From Halanaerobiales bacterium (GTDB lineage Bacteria; Bacillota; Halanaerobiia; Halanaerobiales; DTU029): 64,000 bases of DNA. The position numbers were made by a program, and so were the translations under genes. Shown here piece after piece: positions 19,301-27,656 of this stretch (positions are counted from its first letter, which is position 1; each line of letters opens with the position of its first letter). The stretch is taken from the NCBI GenBank assembly GCA_022360715.1, contig JAKSCG010000185.1, forward strand, positions 1 to 64,000. The letters run 5' to 3'. Below the pieces are notes generated by a model that was not told the DNA's origin, made no database searches, and saw nothing but the letters and a program-made list of their open reading frames with translations.

Positions 19301-20584
19301 TCACCAACCTGTTGCCGTATGGAAAATGGTTCGGGCCAATTCAATCGGATCATGTCTAATAAAACCCTCGGCCGAGAGCAGGTCAGCTTCAATTACTCTA
19401 ATCCCGTTTTTCACTACCTGCTGACGATCTACCTTCACCGGAAAAGCCCCTTCTGCTTCATATTTTTTGATCAGACCGGCCGTACTCTCTTCACGGTTAA
19501 CTACTACATAATCAAATAAGCCTTCAACACTATGGTCGATGATTGCCCGCACATGGTCGTTAACGGTATAACCGCTTGTTTCCCCGGGCTGGGTCATCAC
19601 ATTACAAACATAGAACTTCAGCGCCTTACTCTCTTTAATCGCCTCGGCGATCCCCTCGACCAGTAAATTAGGGATAATACTGGTATATAAACTACCCGGT
19701 CCAATAATGATGATATCAGCTTCGCTGACCGATTTTAATGCTTCATTAGTCGGTTGACATTTGGCCGGTTTCAGAAAAACACGCTCAATTTTTTTAGCTT
19801 CCTCAGCAATTACCGACTCCCCGAGCCGGACTGATTTATCGGCATAGATTGCCCCCAGCCGAACATCTTGATTAGTTGCCGGTAAAACCTGGCCGCTTAT
19901 CGCCAGGATCTTGCTCGATTCTTTAACTGCTTCTTCAAAATCTCCCAGTACTGCCGCCAAGGCCGCAATAAACAAATTACCAAAACTATGACCGACCAGA
20001 TGCCCTTTTGAACTAAATCGGTACTGGAAAAGCTCCATCATCAGCGGTTCGGCGTCAGCCAGGGCGACCAGACAGTTTCTAATATCACCGGGTGGCAATG
20101 TCCCTAACTCATCTCTTAATTTACCCGAACTCCCCCCGTCGTCAGCAACAGTTACAATCGCCGTAATATTACTGGTAAAGTGTTTCAAACCCCGGAGCAA
20201 GTTGGAAAGACCGGTTCCTCCGCCCAGGGCGACAATTTTGGGCCCCTTTTCCAACTGCTTTTTTTTATATAACTGCTCAACTGCCCCTTGCCGGGAAAAA
20301 TCCGCTGTATTACGCTGATACCATTTGGAAGCACTCTTTAAAGCAAGATTAATTCCAATTACACTTAAAATAAAAAAGATAAGAGCAATAAGCAATTTAA
20401 TCAAAAAAACTAAATTACCGGTCAGCGGAAGGATAAAGCCGAGAATATTATCTTCAATAAAAGTAGCCAGCGAAAATTCGGTTAAAATAGCCAGCCCGAC
20501 GCTAAAAAAGAAAAATGAAGCAGCCATTAGTAAAATCCATCTCTTTACTCCCAGTCCGGGGTATAACCACTTCCAACCTTTCAT
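19301..20584 (-). CDS. yvcK: YvcK-type gluconeogenesis factor with N-terminal membrane segments
   Basis: A 427-aa CofD-like protein. The UDP-sugar-binding domain begins near residue 115 (KIVALGGGTGLSNLLRGLK) and continues with VTVADDGGSSGKLR, PPGDIRNCLVALA and IIGPGSLYTSIIPNLLV. The Bacillus protein is ~317 aa and soluble. Here ~110 extra N-terminal residues carry two membrane segments (~15-36 and ~58-82), which would anchor it. Its family role is cell-wall and gluconeogenic growth control. It sits 18 bp after rapZ and 4 bp before whiA. Confidence 0.93.
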   Translation of the reverse strand: MKGWKWLYPGLGVKRWILLMAASFFFFSVGLAILTEFSLATFIEDNILGFILPLTGNLVFLIKLLIALIFFILSVIGINLALKSASKWYQRNTADFSRQGAVEQLYKKKQLEKGPKIVALGGGTGLSNLLRGLKHFTSNITAIVTVADDGGSSGKLRDELGTLPPGDIRNCLVALADAEPLMMELFQYRFSSKGHLVGHSFGNLFIAALAAVLGDFEEAVKESSKILAISGQVLPATNQDVRLGAIYADKSVRLGESVIAEEAKKIERVFLKPAKCQPTNEALKSVSEADIIIIGPGSLYTSIIPNLLVEGIAEAIKESKALKFYVCNVMTQPGETSGYTVNDHVRAIIDHSVEGLFDYVVVNREESTAGLIKKYEAEGAFPVKVDRQQVVKNGIRVIEADLLSAEGFIRHDPIELARTIFHTATGW

Positions 20585-20602
20585 AAATAACCTCCATACC
20601 CT

Positions 20603-21451
20603 TTATTTATTAATATCTTTATGTTCAACAATCACCCGATATCCTTGTTTTAATAAATAATCCCTAAGTTTGATCACCGTAGTAACCGAACGATGTTTAC
20701 CCCCGGTACAGCCAACAGCAATCATCAAATGACTTTTTCCCTCTTTCTTGTATTCCGGCAGCAGAAATCCGATAAAATCAAAAAATTTCTGATAAAACTT
20801 GGCCGTTAACGGCCATTTCATGATATAGTCCTGAATTACTGTTTCTTTACCGGTATGGTCCTTTAAAGAATTAACATAATAGGGGTTCGGTAAAAACCTG
20901 ACATCAAAGACCATATCCGCATCCAAAGGAATTCCGTATTTAAATCCGAAAGAAATAATTGAAACTGACATCGCTTTACCCATTTCATGCAGGGAATAGA
21001 TCCTTTTAATCTCTTCATATAAATCCTTTTTACTCCGTTTGGATGTGTCAATGATCTTATTGGCCTTGCCCCTTAACTCTTCCAACAGTTGGCGTTCCTT
21101 CTGAATCGCATCGAGGATCCGGCCTTCTTCATCCAACGGGTGCTTCCGTCTGGTCATTTTATAGCGACGGATCAAAGCCTCATCTGATGCCTCCAGATAA
21201 AGGATTTCATAACTTACTCCCTTTAGTTCCAACTTGGCTAACTCATCAAAAAGGGCATTAAAAAATTCCCTGCCTCTGATATCAATAACGATGGCGATCT
21301 TATCCATCTCCGAATGGAGACAGAGTTCGGCAAATTTACTGATAAAAGCAGGGGGTAAATTGTCTATGCTAAAATAACCCATATCTTCAAATAAATTTAG
21401 GGCATCTGATTTTCCCGCTCCGGATAAACCAGTAATAATAAGGAATTCCAT
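20603..21451 (-). CDS. rapZ: RapZ/YvcJ nucleotide-binding protein
   Basis: About 282 aa. It has the P-loop ITGLSGAGKSDALN at the N-terminus, DNLPP, DIRGREFF, RRKHPL and the C-terminal VGCTGGKHRSV of the RapZ family (ATP/GTP-binding; RNA adaptor in Gram-negatives, competence-linked YvcJ in Bacillus). The ATG at 21451 is chosen: AGGAG stands 7 nt upstream, while the TTG at 21457 is only 1 nt from it. First gene of rapZ-yvcK-whiA-rpoN with a promoter just upstream. Confidence 0.95.
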   Translation of the reverse strand: MEFLIITGLSGAGKSDALNLFEDMGYFSIDNLPPAFISKFAELCLHSEMDKIAIVIDIRGREFFNALFDELAKLELKGVSYEILYLEASDEALIRRYKMTRRKHPLDEEGRILDAIQKERQLLEELRGKANKIIDTSKRSKKDLYEEIKRIYSLHEMGKAMSVSIISFGFKYGIPLDADMVFDVRFLPNPYYVNSLKDHTGKETVIQDYIMKWPLTAKFYQKFFDFIGFLLPEYKKEGKSHLMIAVGCTGGKHRSVTTVIKLRDYLLKQGYRVIVEHKDINK

Positions 21452-21481
21452 CAGCAAGCTCCTCTCCCGATCTCTACCTAT

Positions 21482-21510
21482 ATTTTATAATACTTAGCAA
21501 CAAAAGTAAA
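21482..21510 (-). promoter_or_regulatory. sigma-A promoter of rapZ-yvcK-whiA-rpoN
   Basis: TTTACT (21505-21510) and TAAAAT (21482-21487) stand 17 bp apart on the minus strand in the 66-bp gap after the diacylglycerol-kinase-like gene, ~30 bp before the rapZ start. Confidence 0.45.
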
Positions 21511-21517
21511 CCATCTC

Positions 21518-22444
21518 CTAGGCAATCCGGATCGGCAGTCGTTTGATCTTTATTTCAAAGCAAGCCGGTAAAAACCCTACGATCTCCCCATCAAGTTCAA
21601 TCATCATCTTTTCACTGGATTCTAATGAGACCCGACTCCCCCAAAACTGGCTTACTTTGGGGTGGGATAGATGTAAACCCCGGTATGCTTTAGCTAAATT
21701 AGCTATAATTTCTAATTTTCCAAAATTTCCTAGAACAATCAACTTAAATTTACCATTATCCAGCCGGGACCCGGGGGCAATCTTGATCCCGCCACCGATA
21801 TACTCCCCTTTGGCCACCATGACACTATTAATCTTCTCATTAAGGATTTGGTGGTCATCGATCACTAATTTAACCTGCTTATTATGATAAGTGAACACAG
21901 CTCGTAAAACCCCAAATAAATAAGTCCAAAATCCTCCCAGGAATTTGGCCGATTTATTAACCAAGTAGACTGTTTCAGCACCAATCCCCAAATTAGCCAG
22001 ATTAATAAAGTAGCGGCTCTCTTCCTTACTCTCCTGTGTTACATAAGTCACTAATCCCAGATCAACTAATCTGGTCGTGCCCTCTTTAATGATCTTGATG
22101 ATATCCTCCAGCTGATTACTGATCCCCAGACTTTTAATATAATCACAACCAGTTCCCTGCGAAAAAATAATTAGCCCAAACTGCGGGGTCATTAAATCTT
22201 CCCGCTTGAGCAGACCGTTAATGACTTCATTGGCCGTTCCATCTCCACCCACAGCCATCATCCGTTCAAAACCTTTGGCCAGACCTTCGGCGGCCAGTGA
22301 CATGGCATGACGGGGATATTCGGTATAAACAGTCTCAAACTCTATCCCGGCCTGTTTAAGCCTTTCCTGGTAGCCGGGCCATAGCTTACCGGTCCGGTTA
22401 TTGGCCGATACCGGATTAACAATTACCATCATTTTTCCCTGCAT
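21518..22444 (-). CDS. diacylglycerol kinase-like lipid kinase (DgkB/YegS family)
   Basis: A 308-aa lipid/diacylglycerol kinase with the catalytic domain at the N-terminus: MVIVNPVSANNRTGKLWP, then AVGGDGTANEVINGLL (GGDG ATP-binding motif), LGIIFSQGTGCDYIKSLGI-like region with GTGCD, and NLANLGIGAETV. The C-terminal beta-rich half ends with MMIELDGEIVGFLP. It would phosphorylate diacylglycerol or a related lipid at the inner membrane face. AAAGGTGG stands 8 nt before the ATG. It follows the PHP gene by 5 bp. Confidence 0.85.
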   Translation of the reverse strand: MQGKMMVIVNPVSANNRTGKLWPGYQERLKQAGIEFETVYTEYPRHAMSLAAEGLAKGFERMMAVGGDGTANEVINGLLKREDLMTPQFGLIIFSQGTGCDYIKSLGISNQLEDIIKIIKEGTTRLVDLGLVTYVTQESKEESRYFINLANLGIGAETVYLVNKSAKFLGGFWTYLFGVLRAVFTYHNKQVKLVIDDHQILNEKINSVMVAKGEYIGGGIKIAPGSRLDNGKFKLIVLGNFGKLEIIANLAKAYRGLHLSHPKVSQFWGSRVSLESSEKMMIELDGEIVGFLPACFEIKIKRLPIRIA

Positions 22445-22449
22445 TTAAA

Positions 22450-23211
22450 CTACCACCTTTCCTTCTTCATTTTGAGATTATAGACCCTTTCCGGGGCGAT
22501 CCCTAATTCATCGACCAGAGCCAGCCCATTGGCTAATTCCCCCACCTGCTCCGGATCATGGGCATCGCTGTTAAGAATGAAATTAACCTCAGTCTCTTTG
22601 GCCAGCCGGACAAATTCCTCAGTCCATCTTCCGTAACGGGAATTTATCTCCAACATTGTGTCGGCTTCCACACAGGCCTGGGCCAGAGCAAGGGTATCAA
22701 TATCGACTCCATAGCCGGGATGAGTAATAAAATCAAGCTGGTAGCGCCGGACAGCATTAGTCACTGCCTCGGTATTCCACTTCCTGATCTCTTCCCGCCG
22801 GGCCGGAAAAAACCGATAGGTAATCCGGTTGTCAAAGATCAAGCGCCGGGCTGACTCCAGGTCGGGCGGCAAGATCAACAAATGAAAACCGGCTGCTTTA
22901 ACATCCAGCCTTTTGAGCAAACCGGCCGGGACATCCAGGTCGCCTCGCTGATTAATAATATTGGCTTCTACCCCGGCCAGTAATTTGATCACCGGATACT
23001 CCGCTTGTATTTTTAGTAATTGCTCTTTGATCACCAGTAATTGGTCGGCATTTTTTACCCCGAGACGAATCAAATTAAAAGTCCGCGGTCCGTGGTCGGT
23101 AATCGCCAGTTCCTTTAACCCTTTTTTCAGGGCAACCTCAATATTCCGACGCAGATCACCTTTGCCGTGACTATATTGGGAATGGGTATGGTAATCTCCT
23201 GTTAAGTTCAT
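22450..23211 (-). CDS. PHP-domain metal-dependent phosphoesterase
   Basis: A 253-aa stand-alone PHP domain with all metal-site motifs: DYHTHSQYSHGKGD, ITDHGPR, LLAGVEANII, AAGFHLLIL, FITHPGYG and LNSDAHDPEQVG. It resembles YcdX/histidinol-phosphatase-like phosphoesterases of clostridia. The substrate is unknown. The ATG overlaps the stop of the upstream membrane-protein gene by 1 base (TGATG), so the two are translationally coupled and probably work together. Confidence 0.85.
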   Translation of the reverse strand: MNLTGDYHTHSQYSHGKGDLRRNIEVALKKGLKELAITDHGPRTFNLIRLGVKNADQLLVIKEQLLKIQAEYPVIKLLAGVEANIINQRGDLDVPAGLLKRLDVKAAGFHLLILPPDLESARRLIFDNRITYRFFPARREEIRKWNTEAVTNAVRRYQLDFITHPGYGVDIDTLALAQACVEADTMLEINSRYGRWTEEFVRLAKETEVNFILNSDAHDPEQVGELANGLALVDELGIAPERVYNLKMKKERW

Positions 23212-24008
23212 CAGCTCAACAATCCGATTCTACCGGCCAGAATGCCTAAAATAAATGATAAATAGACCATCTCGAGCAGCGGTACCCGTTCCTGTTGCCA
23301 GAAAACAAAGGAAAAAAAAGCAATAATCAGCACAGTGATCAACAAATTCAAGGGTAATAGATTAGCAAGACCATAGAGAACTAAAGCCAGCACCAAAATC
23401 CTGAACAAGAGCGGCGGGATTACTTTAATCCGATCAAGGGCCGCTCGATAATGCTCCAGCAGTAAACTCCCCGCTAGCCAGAACGGTACCATCCAAAAAA
23501 TACCCTCGATCGCCAGGATTGCTGCCATAAAAAGTAGTAAAAATTCCAACCGTCTGGTCAAACTGACTTGATCCCCCAGTAGTTTCCGGGCCCGAAGAAG
23601 GGTTAACAAAAAACCGGTAATTAACAGGATCTCCCCGGCAATATTAATCTCATTTAAGTTATTAGCCGGAATAATTCCCAGCAAAAAAACCCAGAACGGG
23701 TAGAAAAGGATTGCTAAAAGAGCTATTACCCCATATACGATCCTTTGATCAAAAGAGCGGAAGTACTTACTTTCCCTGATCAAAAAAGCCAGACTAAGTA
23801 CATACAGGAATATAATTTCAAAATTAATATTACCGGTCAAACTGACCAGCAATAGCGTAGTCAGGTTAATAAAAACAATGCCCTTCTCCATCCCCCAAAC
23901 TAACACCGATAAACCAGCGGTAATTAAGCCCAACTGGGCGTTGCCCAGTAACAATCCCAGCACTGGAGTTAGCAATAAGGGGTTGAACAACAACCTTTTC
24001 CAGTACAA
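23211..24008 (-). CDS. polytopic membrane protein of unknown function
   Basis: 265 aa, ~8 hydrophobic segments, TTG start with GGAGG 7-10 nt upstream. I do not recognise a family with certainty. The N-terminus (NPLLLTPVLGLLLGNAQLG then LITAGLSVLVWG) loosely resembles the start of sorbose/mannose-type PTS EIIC proteins, but no further EIIC motif is seen. It is coupled to the PHP phosphoesterase gene by a 1-base overlap and follows the squalene-synthase-like gene by ~80 bp. Confidence 0.6.
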   Translation of the reverse strand: MYWKRLLFNPLLLTPVLGLLLGNAQLGLITAGLSVLVWGMEKGIVFINLTTLLLVSLTGNINFEIIFLYVLSLAFLIRESKYFRSFDQRIVYGVIALLAILFYPFWVFLLGIIPANNLNEINIAGEILLITGFLLTLLRARKLLGDQVSLTRRLEFLLLFMAAILAIEGIFWMVPFWLAGSLLLEHYRAALDRIKVIPPLLFRILVLALVLYGLANLLPLNLLITVLIIAFFSFVFWQQERVPLLEMVYLSFILGILAGRIGLLS

Positions 24009-24090
24009 AGCAATCCCTCCTCCGACCAGTATATTAATGCATAATTATTATCATTATTACCGGCCGAACCAGGAATTATACACGACAGTC

Positions 24091-25068
24091 CTAGACCCTT
24101 TGGAAAAAACCGGTCTTTTCATAAAAGACCCTTTCCGGGGAATTAAGGATCTTGACGAATTCTTTTTTCGAGGTCTTGACCTCTTTCCTCCCAAAAAAAA
24201 CCCGATCATTATTTTCCAACCGTTCAATTGTACCCAGGCCCAGGGCATTATTGACACAAAAAAACTTCCTGTACCCCGGCAAGTCCTGCGGTAAAGCCTC
24301 CAGATAGGCCACTAAATTAGGAATATGGCTTTTGATATTGGTCAGCATTGTCGCTAAAGCCTGCATTAAGCCCTCTTTGTAAAGCGGGTTTAATAACTGA
24401 CCCGACTTAATTTTAAGGCTCTTCAGCGGCCAGTAATTCTTGTTCCGTTCCCGTAAATCCTTTTTAACATCCCGGACCAGATTGATTTTTTGTAAAAAAA
24501 GACCGGCTGCTTTAAAATTATCAATTAAATTTAAAGCCTGTTGCTCCGGCAACTCTCGTTTCAGCAGGATTGTATCAGTCAGGAATCCACCGACTGTCCC
24601 GGCTACATAATAACAATATTCATCAAGTTCCTGAAAACTTTCAATCGGGGTGGTCAAAAACTTTTTCATCCCCCGGTTCATCTCCTGTAACCACTTAAAT
24701 GAAGCAGCCTTAACCCCGGCCGAAAGTCCTTCATAGGCTTCCCTGACCAGAGCCGCATTGGCGGTCAGTTCGCGCAGCGCTTGATCCGGCATTAAGGGGG
24801 CATAACTGCTTATACTTCTGCTAAGCTGTGCGGTCAAGCGATTGGCGGGATTAAATAACTCCACTACTTGATCCATCATCTCTTTACGTTGCTCCAGAGT
24901 AATATTCTGCTCGGGAATTTCATCTTCAAAATTATCGAGTAACCGGTCCTGCAAATAAGTAACCAGGACCGGCAGATAAATATCCTGATCCAGCATCGGG
25001 ATAGTCAGGGTAAAGCTCCTGGAAACTCGAGGGAGAATCTTTTGGCAAAAAGTTACAGCTTGATTCAT
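24091..25068 (-). CDS. squalene/phytoene synthase family prenyltransferase
   Basis: A 325-aa all-alpha head-to-head prenyl synthase. Both Asp-rich motifs are present: DRLLDNFEDE at residues 41-50 and DVKKDLRERN at 200-209, with SFKWLQEMNRGMKKFL and CYYVAGTVGGFLTD between them. The family couples two farnesyl or geranylgeranyl diphosphates; the second motif resembles squalene/dehydrosqualene synthases. No desaturase, cyclase or hpnCDE partner is in the window, so the product is open. AAAGGGGTG precedes the ATG. Confidence 0.85.
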   Translation of the reverse strand: MNQAVTFCQKILPRVSRSFTLTIPMLDQDIYLPVLVTYLQDRLLDNFEDEIPEQNITLEQRKEMMDQVVELFNPANRLTAQLSRSISSYAPLMPDQALRELTANAALVREAYEGLSAGVKAASFKWLQEMNRGMKKFLTTPIESFQELDEYCYYVAGTVGGFLTDTILLKRELPEQQALNLIDNFKAAGLFLQKINLVRDVKKDLRERNKNYWPLKSLKIKSGQLLNPLYKEGLMQALATMLTNIKSHIPNLVAYLEALPQDLPGYRKFFCVNNALGLGTIERLENNDRVFFGRKEVKTSKKEFVKILNSPERVFYEKTGFFQRV

Positions 25069-25174
25069 TTTTCTACACCCCTTTAGTTTTCTCCTCTTAT
25101 TTTACTACTAAATTAAGGGTAAAATCAAGCAACAGAAAAAAACCGCGATTATTCCCGCTGAAACTACAAATAGA

Positions 25175-27643
25175 TTACTCCCGGATCATCTCCTTTAATT
25201 TGTTGAGATAGAAGCCGGTCAGACTTTCGGCTGTTTCCAGATCCTCCCCTTCGGCAAAGACATGAAATACGGTCCGCTCTCCGTCCGGCACCACCAAAGC
25301 CCAACCCCGGGGAGAATGATCAAATTTAATCCCATCGATCTTTTCTAACGCATGGTCAGCCTGTTTGCTCAACTGTCGCATTACCCGGCCTTTATCCTTC
25401 CAGCTACAGCTAATTTCCGCATTATTCAGATAAAACTCCGGTAAGCGGTTTAACAACTGTCCAAAATCAGTCTTTTCCCGGGCCAGCTTTTCTAAAATTA
25501 GGGCCAAGCCGGCAATCCCGTCCCAATAAGGATAAAAGGCAAAAATACCTTGATTTGTTTTATCCTGCCCATAGTACTTACTCATTGACACCTGCCAGTT
25601 CAGCGGTGTATACTCGACAGCAGCCCCGTAACCGGCAGCCATTGATTCGATCGCCCGGGGGGAATTTACCGGGAGATAAAGCCTTTTTAGGCCTTTTTCC
25701 AACAGGATATATGATATTAATACCTGATAGGAAGTCTGATTAAGGACCTGTCCGTCTCTCCCAAGCAGATGAAGCTCTTCGCCATTATGGTCGAGGATAA
25801 TACCCAGATCAGCCTGCTGATCAGCCATGATTCTGGCAATCCTGGCCTGTGCTTCCAGTCTGTTGGCCAGACTTAATGGCAGATGTGCTGCCGAGTAATT
25901 CCGGGTCGAGATCAACTGACAATTCAACCGTTTAAACAAAAGTGGTAAGAGCTCCCCCAGACTGTCGTGCTCATAGTCGACTACAATCCGGAAAGAATTA
26001 CGTTTAATCTCCCCCTGGTTGACACTGGCCAGGAGTCCCTCCAGATAACTCCGATTCATCTCCGGGGCCAGGACATAACCCCCAATATGCTCCAGTTGAA
26101 CCCGATTAAAATCCTTGGTAAAGTATTTCTTTTCGATCGCTTTCTGTCGGTCGCCGCTCAGATGAACCCCCTGCTCATCGAGAAACTCCAGCACCGTTTT
26201 CTCCGGATCAAGATAACTTATTCTAATCTGGACCGCACCCTTGCTTTTCATTTTAGCAACACAATAACGGGTAACCGCAGTCGGGCAGTTGCCGACATCA
26301 ATCACCTTAATCCCGGCGGCCTGCAGTCCGCCGATTAAGGCCCGCTTCAGGGCATTGCTGACCTTATAATTATCTGAACTGACTACGATCTCGTCTCCTC
26401 GCTTTAAGGTTGAACCAAAGGAAACAGCAATACTGGCCACAAACTCCGGGGTGATCTCAATATTGGTCTGACCGATAATCCCCCGGTTACTGAAGAGGTG
26501 TCTGGTCCAATGGGTCGGCCAGACAATACTACTTTCCACTTCTGCTCTTTCCTCGATCTCTTTCTCCGGCCAGATTTTAATTCCGGGTTTAAGCCGGCTT
26601 TCCCGACCTATTACCACCTTTTTACCGACAATCGCCTGATCAAAAATGGCTGCCCGATCCTGAACTATAACGTTATTAGCCAGGATAGCCCCTCTAATCT
26701 CAACATGAGCCCCGATCGTATTATTATCCCAGAGAATACTTTTCTTAATTGAGGTATGGGAGTTGATATAGCAGTTCTTGCCGATAACAGACTCTTCCAA
26801 ACAGACCCCAGCCGCGATCATACTGCCTGCCCCGATATAAAGAGGGCCCTTTAAAACCGCGCTTTGCTCAATCTCTACCCCCTCCTCTACCCAGATATTA
26901 TGATCAATCACACCACAAGCCTGGAGCGGGAGATTGATTTTCCCGGCCATTAAGTCAAACTGGGTCTGGTGATATGCGGCTAAACTACCGATATCATTCC
27001 AATATCCGTTTAAGGTCACCCCATAAATCCCCTTTCCTTTTTCCAACATTAAAGGAAAGAGGTCCCGGCTGAAATCAAACTTTCTTCCTTTTGGATATAG
27101 ATTAAAAATCTCCGGTTCCAGTAGATAGATCCCGGTATTGATTGTATCACTGAAAACCTGTCCCCAATCCGGTTTTTCCAGAAACCGAATTACCCGCCCA
27201 TCTTGATCAGTCATCACCACTCCATAATCCAGGGGTATTTCTTCTTGGGCCAATAACAAAGTAGCGGCGGCCTTTTTCTCCTGATGGAAACTAATCCCCT
27301 TATCCAGATCAAAGTCGGTAATTCCATCTCCGCTAATCACCAGAAAGGTCTCATCCAGAAAGTCGGCGGCATTATGAACACTACCGGCCGTTCCCAGGGG
27401 TTCTTCCTCCAGATAGTACTTAAGTTTTACTCCCCAGCGTTGACCATCACCAAAATAATCCTCTAACATACCGGGCAGATAAAATGTAGTAATGGCAATC
27501 TCGGTTATATTATGCCTTTTCAGCAGATTAATGATATACTCGAGCACCGGATAATTGGCGACCGGCACCATTGGTTTAGGTAGATCACAAGTTAACGGAC
27601 GTAACCTACTCCCCTCACCACCCGCCATAATTACTGCCTTCAT
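25175..27643 (-). CDS. NDP-sugar pyrophosphorylase fused to a degenerate phosphomannomutase-like domain
   Basis: An 822-aa three-part protein. Residues 1-~235 are a nucleotidyltransferase (KAVIMAGGEGSRLRPLT, KPMVPVANYP, DGITDFDL) like GDP-mannose pyrophosphorylase. Residues ~245-360 are left-handed beta-helix hexapeptide repeats. From ~380 there is a phosphohexomutase-like region (GDEIVVSSDNYKVSNALKRA). The TASHNP-type catalytic motif reads RISYLDP (~residue 471) and the DGDxDR metal loop reads LDHNGEE (~615), so mutase activity is doubtful. It probably makes or senses an activated sugar for glucan or polysaccharide synthesis together with the adjacent GT4 gene 13 bp upstream. Confidence 0.85.
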   Translation of the reverse strand: MKAVIMAGGEGSRLRPLTCDLPKPMVPVANYPVLEYIINLLKRHNITEIAITTFYLPGMLEDYFGDGQRWGVKLKYYLEEEPLGTAGSVHNAADFLDETFLVISGDGITDFDLDKGISFHQEKKAAATLLLAQEEIPLDYGVVMTDQDGRVIRFLEKPDWGQVFSDTINTGIYLLEPEIFNLYPKGRKFDFSRDLFPLMLEKGKGIYGVTLNGYWNDIGSLAAYHQTQFDLMAGKINLPLQACGVIDHNIWVEEGVEIEQSAVLKGPLYIGAGSMIAAGVCLEESVIGKNCYINSHTSIKKSILWDNNTIGAHVEIRGAILANNVIVQDRAAIFDQAIVGKKVVIGRESRLKPGIKIWPEKEIEERAEVESSIVWPTHWTRHLFSNRGIIGQTNIEITPEFVASIAVSFGSTLKRGDEIVVSSDNYKVSNALKRALIGGLQAAGIKVIDVGNCPTAVTRYCVAKMKSKGAVQIRISYLDPEKTVLEFLDEQGVHLSGDRQKAIEKKYFTKDFNRVQLEHIGGYVLAPEMNRSYLEGLLASVNQGEIKRNSFRIVVDYEHDSLGELLPLLFKRLNCQLISTRNYSAAHLPLSLANRLEAQARIARIMADQQADLGIILDHNGEELHLLGRDGQVLNQTSYQVLISYILLEKGLKRLYLPVNSPRAIESMAAGYGAAVEYTPLNWQVSMSKYYGQDKTNQGIFAFYPYWDGIAGLALILEKLAREKTDFGQLLNRLPEFYLNNAEISCSWKDKGRVMRQLSKQADHALEKIDGIKFDHSPRGWALVVPDGERTVFHVFAEGEDLETAESLTGFYLNKLKEMIRE

Positions 27644-27656
27644 CGTAATTTCCCCC

